Of a DNA stretch of 18,670 nucleotides, positions 14,545-18,670 are shown one piece after another; the stretch's first letter is position 1, and every line of letters starts with the position of its first letter. Source of the DNA: Clostridia bacterium (GTDB lineage: Bacteria > Bacillota > Clostridia > Christensenellales > CAG-138); NCBI GenBank assembly GCA_016293975.1, contig JAEDCW010000038.1, forward strand, positions 1 to 18,670. The letters run 5' to 3'. Below the pieces are notes generated by a model that worked only from the letters and a program-made list of their open reading frames with translations, did not search any database and was not told where the DNA came from. A program made the translations under genes and the position numbers.

Positions 14545-15434
14545 CTGTACCCGAAGGCGTTGTAGCCGTACTTAAACCCCCGGGATTGACCTCAAGCGAC
14601 GTGGTGACCGACATAAGGCGTATTTTCGGCACGAGACGCGTCGGCCATGCAGGGACGCTCGACCCCGGTGCGTCGGGTGTGCTTCTGATTTGCGTCGAGA
14701 GGGCGACAAGACTGTTTGACTATATCGTGGACAAGCAGAAGGAGTATATCGCAGAAATCGCATTCGGGGCGGAGACAGATACTCAGGATTCATATGGCAC
14801 CGTGATGCGGACTTGCGATAAAGTGGTATCAGAGGAAGAAATCATAGCCGTACTTGCGCGTTTTCGCGGAGAAATAGAGCAGTGCGTGCCCGTGTATTCT
14901 GCACTCAATCAAAACGGCGTGAAGCTTTATAAGCTTGCCCGTCAGGGTAAGGAGATAGAGGAGAAGCGTAGAAAAATCACTGTGCATGATATAGAGTATC
15001 TGCATAAGACTGGCGAAAATCGCTATCTGATTAGGGTGTGCTGCTCCAAGGGAACGTACATAAGGACGATATGTCACGACATAGGCCGTGCTGTGGGCAA
15101 TTGTGCGCACATGAGTTTTCTGCTCAGGACGAGATGCGGCACACACACGTTGGCCGATGCGTACTCGACGGCTAAGCTCAAAGAGCTCAAGGAACAGGGT
15201 AGGCTTGCCTCCGCGGTAATTCCACCCGACAAGGCTGTGGCGTATTTACCCGAATTACAGTTGCGCGATACGCCAAAGAACAGGCGCTTCTTTTTAAACG
15301 GCGCACAACTCAATGTCAATGCAGATGACGGTGTATACAGGGTGTACTGCAGTGGTGAGTTTCTTGGGCTTGGCGGCGTAAATGGCAGTACGCTCACTGT
15401 AAAACTTGTTTTAAATAGGGCCGGAGATGAATAG
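14541..15434 (+). CDS. truB: tRNA pseudouridine-55 synthase
   Basis: TruB converts U55 in the T loop of tRNAs to pseudouridine. The 297-aa product has the catalytic-aspartate motif GHAGTLDPGASG, with Asp41 as nucleophile, and KEYIAEIAFGAETDTQD (substrate-binding stretch). VPVYSALNQNG is a variant of the usual PPxYSAxKxxG in which the lysine is Asn. GTYIRTICHDIGRAVGNCAHMS follows. The C-terminal tail resembles a PUA-like region. It overlaps nrnA by 4 nt and ribF by 8 nt. The assignment is firm; the Lys-to-Asn change is outside the catalytic Asp and its effect is unknown. Confidence 0.96.
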   Translation: MTVPEGVVAVLKPPGLTSSDVVTDIRRIFGTRRVGHAGTLDPGASGVLLICVERATRLFDYIVDKQKEYIAEIAFGAETDTQDSYGTVMRTCDKVVSEEEIIAVLARFRGEIEQCVPVYSALNQNGVKLYKLARQGKEIEEKRRKITVHDIEYLHKTGENRYLIRVCCSKGTYIRTICHDIGRAVGNCAHMSFLLRTRCGTHTLADAYSTAKLKELKEQGRLASAVIPPDKAVAYLPELQLRDTPKNRRFFLNGAQLNVNADDGVYRVYCSGEFLGLGGVNGSTLTVKLVLNRAGDE

Positions 15435-16305
15435 AAAGAGGATTATTGCCCTCGGTATGTTTGATGGGGTACATATGGGACACAGGGCACTTATAGCGCG
15501 CGCGAGGCAGATAGCGAAAGAGAGCTCTTGCGAAACGGTGGTGTTTACGTTTACCAATCATCCCTCTGAGACACTGGGCAAAGAGGTAAAACTGCTTATG
15601 CCGTACAGAATGAGGCTAAACGAGCTTGCGAAGCTTTGCGACGATGTTATAGCTGTACCTTTTACGCATGAATTTGCGGATATGCCCGCGCGTGATTTTG
15701 TAGAAATGCTCCTGTATGAATACTCTATGGCAGGAGTTGTGATGGGTTTCAACTACACATTCGGTCGAGGCGGCAAGGGCGATGCGAACCTTATGATGTC
15801 GCTTGCACAAAAAATGGGGTTCACGGCTGAGGTAGTGGATAGGGTGACGTATGAAGACAGCATCGTGTCGAGCACGTATATACGCGAGCTTATAGAGAAG
15901 GGCGACATCGAAAGGGCAAATAAACTGCTCTGTGGGGAGTTTTCACTTTCGGGCAATATCGTACCCAATATGCACATAGGCGGAACTCTCATAGGCTTTC
16001 CCACGGCAAACCTCATACCCGACGACGGAATAGTGCTTCCATGCGAAGGCGTCTATGCCACTCGAGTATATATAAGGGGCGAGCTGTATAGGGGTGTCAC
16101 AAACATCGGAAGCAATCCTACGGTGGGAGGCAAAAAGATTACGGTCGAGACCCATATCATCGATTTTTCGGGCGACATTTACGGCGAAGCCATGACGATA
16201 GATTTCGTAAAAAGGCTGAGAGACTGCATAAAATTCGACTCCATTGACGGACTGCGCGCACAGATTGCCGACGACGTTGCCAATGCGGAAAAGTTGGCAA
16301 TTTAG
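15427..16305 (+). CDS. ribF: Bifunctional riboflavin kinase / FAD synthetase
   Basis: RibF phosphorylates riboflavin to FMN and adenylylates it to FAD. The 292-aa product has the N-terminal nucleotidyltransferase motif GMFDGVHMGH (residues 10-19), then FTFTNHPSETL, VMGFNYTFGRGGKGD and SSTYIRELIEKGDIERANKLL. The C-terminal kinase domain has GGTLIGFPTANL, GVYATRVYIRG, NIGSNPTVGG and VETHIIDFSGDIYGE. Both domains look intact. ATG 15427 lies inside the end of truB with GGAG 1-4 nt before it, so initiation is probably by coupling. This is the last gene of the long operon before the rpsO promoter. Confidence 0.96.
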   Translation: MNRKRIIALGMFDGVHMGHRALIARARQIAKESSCETVVFTFTNHPSETLGKEVKLLMPYRMRLNELAKLCDDVIAVPFTHEFADMPARDFVEMLLYEYSMAGVVMGFNYTFGRGGKGDANLMMSLAQKMGFTAEVVDRVTYEDSIVSSTYIRELIEKGDIERANKLLCGEFSLSGNIVPNMHIGGTLIGFPTANLIPDDGIVLPCEGVYATRVYIRGELYRGVTNIGSNPTVGGKKITVETHIIDFSGDIYGEAMTIDFVKRLRDCIKFDSIDGLRAQIADDVANAEKLAI

Positions 16306-16331
16306 ATTGTGAAATATATGAGATACAGGTG

Positions 16332-16360
16332 TTTACACGGGGTTTGGGTCATGCTATAAT
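16332..16360 (+). promoter_or_regulatory. Promoter of rpsO
   Basis: TTTACA (16332-16337), a 17-nt spacer and a perfect TATAAT (16355-16360) preceded by an extended TGC. It gives rpsO its own transcript with a leader of about 80 nt. Confidence 0.87.
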
Positions 16361-16381
16361 CACAAAGTCAAACCGTTTGCT

Positions 16382-16430
16382 ATGCTTTGTCGTTTCTCCG
16401 ACGCATTGCGCAGCTTGCGGGGATTATGCG
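16382..16430 (+). promoter_or_regulatory. rpsO leader with two alternative structures
   Basis: Structure A pairs ATGC (16382-16385) and GTCG (16389-16392) with CGAC and GCAT (16399-16406), 8 bp with a 3-nt bulge. Structure B pairs CGCAT (16402-16406) with ATGCG (16426-16430) around an inner CGCA/TGCG hairpin. The two share 16402-16406 and cannot coexist, and the Shine-Dalgarno (AAGAAGGAGG) starts right after structure B. S15 is known to repress its own mRNA through leader structures in several bacteria; a similar role here is inferred. Confidence 0.5.
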
Positions 16431-16447
16431 AAGAAGGAGGAAATACA

Positions 16448-16717
16448 ATGGATAAGTCTAAGATCATTGCAGAATATGCAACGCATGAAGGCGACACGGG
16501 TTCTCCCGAGGTTCAGATCGCGATTCTTACAGCTCGCATCAATCACCTCAATGAGCATCTGAAGGTTTTTAAGAACGACCATCATTCCCGTCGCGGTCTG
16601 CTCAAGATGGTAGGTAAGCGCAGCGGCCTGCTCAAGTATCTGTACAACACAGACATCGAGCGTTACAGGTCCATCATCGCAAGACTTGAGATCAGAGATC
16701 GTTTCGGCAAGAAGTAA
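16448..16717 (+). CDS. rpsO: 30S ribosomal protein S15
   Basis: S15 is a primary 16S rRNA-binding protein of the 30S platform and forms an intersubunit bridge. It is 89 aa, the exact usual length, with the signatures HEGDTGSPEVQIAILTARI, NHLNEHLKVFKNDHHSRRGL and GKRSGLLKYLYNTDIERY. ATG 16448 has AAGGAGG 7 nt upstream; a longer open frame from 16382 is only leader sequence. It has its own promoter and a strong terminator. pnp, often the next gene in bacteria, is not here. Confidence 0.98.
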   Translation: MDKSKIIAEYATHEGDTGSPEVQIAILTARINHLNEHLKVFKNDHHSRRGLLKMVGKRSGLLKYLYNTDIERYRSIIARLEIRDRFGKK

Positions 16718-16733
16718 TTCACTTGTCACAATT

Positions 16734-16763
16734 AGAGCGCAGCAGTAATGCATGCGCTCTTTT
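16734..16763 (+). terminator. Rho-independent terminator after rpsO
   Basis: AGAGCGCA/TGCGCTCT (8 bp) with an inner GCA/TGC extension, followed by TTTC. It separates the housekeeping operon from the converging XRE gene. Confidence 0.9.
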
Positions 16764-16794
16764 CTATAAATAATCATGTTCTGTGCTTTGACGG

Positions 16795-17127
16795 TCACAA
16801 TTTGTCATTATAACAATCCATTACAAGCAGAACACTTTTGCGTTGCCTCGAATTCAGCGCTCGAAAGGAATCTATTAGACGCTTTTCTTCATCATTCAGA
16901 TCGTAAGCATACGTTGCTTCGATGACGCGCCTTATGTCCGTACGCCCGATGAGGTAATCGACCGAAGTGTTAAAAATACCGGCGATCTGTACCAAAACAG
17001 CAATGTCAGGCTCGACATTGTGGTTCTCATACTTGTTGACGGACTGCTGACTTACACCGATGGAATCGGCAAGCTGCCGCTGGGACATGCCAGCCTCTTC
17101 CCTAAGCTTTTTCAGGTTTGCTATCAT
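16795..17127 (-). CDS. XRE-family helix-turn-helix regulator
   Basis: A small 110-aa cytoplasmic DNA-binding regulator. Residues about 3-62 are a Cro/CI-type helix-turn-helix: LKKLREEAGMSQRQLADSIG, then SQQSVNKYENHNVEPDIAVL and FNTSVDYLIGRTD. The remaining C-terminal part (LNDEEKRLIDSFRALNSRQR) is a helical tail common in these regulators and may mediate dimerisation. ATG has AAGGAG 7-8 nt upstream. It converges on rpsO and diverges from the secreted LRR gene, 137 nt apart, so it could control that gene or itself. Targets and signal are unknown. Confidence 0.93.
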   Translation of the reverse strand: MIANLKKLREEAGMSQRQLADSIGVSQQSVNKYENHNVEPDIAVLVQIAGIFNTSVDYLIGRTDIRRVIEATYAYDLNDEEKRLIDSFRALNSRQRKSVLLVMDCYNDKL

Positions 17128-17148
17128 CAGAGTGCTCCTTCCAATGCT

Positions 17149-17159
17149 ATTGTATCAAT
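17149..17159 (-). promoter_or_regulatory. Possible -10 / operator of the XRE gene
   Basis: ATTG-TAT-CAAT is an inverted repeat 22 nt before the XRE start, and on the minus strand it contains TACAAT, a plausible -10. No good -35 is seen. An operator overlapping its own promoter would fit autoregulation, but the arms are only 4 bp. Confidence 0.3.
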
Positions 17160-17194
17160 GTAGTAACAGCGATTAAAACTCTCAAAATTAGTTA

Positions 17195-17223
17195 TTGACA
17201 ACAACCAAAAAGTGTTATACATT
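17195..17223 (+). promoter_or_regulatory. Promoter of the LRR gene
   Basis: A perfect TTGACA (17195-17200), a 17-nt spacer and TACATT (17218-17223). It leaves a leader of about 35 nt before the ATG at 17265, with AAGGAGG at 17251-17257. Confidence 0.6.
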
Positions 17224-17264
17224 AATGGTGAAAGGATTTTTCCGGATAATAAGGAGGGATAACT

Positions 17265-18670
17265 ATGAAGCGCATGAAAATGGGCATTGCTGTCTTGATC
17301 ACTGCGGCGTTGCTGTTAGTATGCATGACGCCGCTTGCGGTGTTTGCAGACAACACACGCTATCCTACGCCCGGCGGCTATAATGACAATGATTATCAAA
17401 AGCTTGTCACATTCCTTGAGCTGGAGGACGAAAGCGGCGTAAGGAACGGCGAAAAGATCAGCGAGAACTACGATCCGCAGGATCCGACAACGTGGGAAGG
17501 GACAACGTGGGAGAATGGAAATATATTCCAAATAGACTTCTATGACAGGAATCTTATCGGAAAATTAGATGTCAGCAATTGCACGGAATTGGTGGAGCTT
17601 GACTGTAGCTACAATCAGCTAACCGAACTTGACATCAGCAATAACACGGCAATGTGGTATCTTGACTGCGGCCTCAACCAGCTAACCGAGCTTGATGTCA
17701 GCAATAACACGGCATTGGTGGAGCTTGACTGCGGCTACAACCAGCTAACCGAACTTGACATCAGCAATAACACGGCATTGGAGGATCTCACGTGTTACAA
17801 TAACCAGCTAACCGAGCTTGACATCAGCAATAACGCGGCATTGGTGGAGCTTTACTGCGGCAACAACCAGCTAACCGAACTTGACATCAGCAATAACACG
17901 GCATTGGGGTATCTTGACTGCGACGACAACCTGCTAACCGAGCTTGATGTCAGCAATAACACGGCACTGGTGTGGCTTGTCTGTAGCTACAATCAGCTAA
18001 CCGAGCTTGATGTCAGCAATAACACGGCATTGGTGTATCTTAACTGCGGCTACAACCAGCTAACCGAACTTGACATCAGCAATAACACGGCATTGGAGCA
18101 TCTCGTGTGTGACAATAATCAGCTAACCGAGCTTGACATCAGCAATAATACGGCAATGTGGATACTTTCCTGCCGCAATAATCAACTGACTTCCTTAAAC
18201 CTGGAGTCAAGCTACAGTTTAAGTTTCCTCGCAGATCGTGTGGAGGCTGAGGGAAACGGCTTCATTGCTGTAAATTTGTATTCGGTGGTAGAGGATGACA
18301 CATATTTTGGTTATGTTTACGCCGAACCAAAGTCGGGAAGCACTTTCATCGGCTGGTACGATGAAAACGGTGTGCTTCTGTCGAGCGAAGCAGAGTTTGA
18401 TATTTACGATGCCAATAGTACTGTTTTTATTGCTAAGTTTGAGGGAGGTTCACCCGAGCTCACAGAGTACACGGTGACGATTAACCACAATGAGAACGGT
18501 GCAACCGATCCCACGGCCGGTAGCTACACAGTAGCTGATGGCGAGGAGATCGCAATCACAATTACACCCGATGAAAAATACATGGTACAGAGCGTACTCG
18601 TAAACGGTGTTGAGACTGTAACAGAGATCGTTGAGAACGTACTTACACTCACCATAACCGGTGACACGAC
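17265..18670 (+). CDS. Secreted leucine-rich-repeat protein (3' end outside window)
   Basis: No stop occurs before the window edge; 468 codons are visible. Residues 1-28 are a signal peptide: MKRMKMG, a hydrophobic core, and cleavage expected after VFA. Residues about 29-97 are an N-terminal cap region rich in acidic residues and Trp. Residues 98-307 are ten leucine-rich repeats of exactly 21 residues with consensus LTELD(I/V)SNNTALxxLxC, every one with a Cys at the same place. After a degenerate half repeat comes a segment with SGSTFIGWYDENGVLLS (about 357-373), similar to Listeria/Bacteroides surface repeats, then from about 402 YTVTINHNENGATDPTAG, another bacterial surface-repeat type. Such proteins are usually secreted or wall-attached adhesins or binding proteins; the anchor, if any, lies beyond the window. 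AAGGAGG is 7 nt before the ATG. The ligand is unknown. Confidence 0.92.
   Translation, partial: MKRMKMGIAVLITAALLLVCMTPLAVFADNTRYPTPGGYNDNDYQKLVTFLELEDESGVRNGEKISENYDPQDPTTWEGTTWENGNIFQIDFYDRNLIGKLDVSNCTELVELDCSYNQLTELDISNNTAMWYLDCGLNQLTELDVSNNTALVELDCGYNQLTELDISNNTALEDLTCYNNQLTELDISNNAALVELYCGNNQLTELDISNNTALGYLDCDDNLLTELDVSNNTALVWLVCSYNQLTELDVSNNTALVYLNCGYNQLTELDISNNTALEHLVCDNNQLTELDISNNTAMWILSCRNNQLTSLNLESSYSLSFLADRVEAEGNGFIAVNLYSVVEDDTYFGYVYAEPKSGSTFIGWYDENGVLLSSEAEFDIYDANSTVFIAKFEGGSPELTEYTVTINHNENGATDPTAGSYTVADGEEIAITITPDEKYMVQSVLVNGVETVTEIVENVLTLTITGDT
17556..18185 (+). repeat. Ten tandem 63-bp coding repeats (LRR array)
   Basis: Ten contiguous units begin at 17556, 17619, 17682, 17745, 17808, 17871, 17934, 17997, 18060 and 18123, all exactly 63 bp. 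Roughly the first 36 bp of each unit is nearly identical in DNA (CTAACCGA, then CTTGA and CAGCAATAAC), while the last 27 bp varies. Units alternate between GAA or GAG and between GACATC or GATGTC, which allows tracing of unit relationships. Confidence 0.97.

Noticed and set aside
16382..16447. N-terminal extension of S15
   Set aside because: S15 is 89 aa in nearly all bacteria. ATG 16448 has AAGGAGG at the correct distance, and the upstream bases form leader structures.
17556..18185. CRISPR-like array
   Set aside because: Units are contiguous 63-bp repeats in frame within a signal-peptide protein, with no spacers of unrelated sequence.

Overview
The window is about 50% GC and looks like a spore-forming Clostridia genome, probably an uncultured lineage. 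Supporting signs are dipicolinate synthase genes, the Firmicutes-type rimP-nusA-rnpM-ylxQ-infB order, strong GGAGG ribosome-binding sites, and short Gram-positive -35/-10 promoters. I cannot place it to genus from sequence alone.

Bases 1-6393 hold the aspartate-family / spore dipicolinate region: the 3' part of asd, then dapA, dpaA, dpaB and an aspartate kinase. Together these turn aspartate into dihydrodipicolinate, the branch point to lysine/peptidoglycan and, through DpaAB, to the spore-core solute dipicolinic acid. The content matches the Bacillus spoVFA-spoVFB-asd-dapG-dapA operon, but the order differs. Two minus-strand units interrupt it: a broken VOC/glyoxalase-like gene (two in-frame stops plus a poly-G frameshift) and a P-loop protein with an asparagine in its Walker A motif. 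dpaA has no conventional start codon at a sensible distance from its Shine-Dalgarno.

Bases 6394-8189 hold a 538-nt stretch without a confident gene (promoter, hairpins, a strong but apparently orphan Shine-Dalgarno), a DegV-family gene, a frameshifted small ribbon-helix-helix gene, terminators, and a minus-strand tRNA-Asn(GUU).

Bases 8190-16763 are the conserved translation/transcription operon: rimP, nusA, rnpM (ylxR), ylxQ, infB, rbfA, a DHH phosphoesterase (nrnA), truB, ribF, then rpsO with its own promoter and terminator. Most internal junctions overlap by 4-11 nt, which suggests translational coupling. Hairpin leaders precede rimP and rpsO; the rpsO leader can form two mutually exclusive structures.

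Bases 16764-18670 are accessory: a minus-strand XRE regulator and, divergent from it, a secreted leucine-rich-repeat protein that runs off the window. The latter has ten exact 63-bp repeats, each with a cysteine at the same position. pnp, which often follows rpsO, is absent.

I do not see a clearly new multi-gene system. The most unusual items are the LRR array, the cluster of broken or altered genes in the dipicolinate region, the structured stretch before degV, and the rpsO leader.
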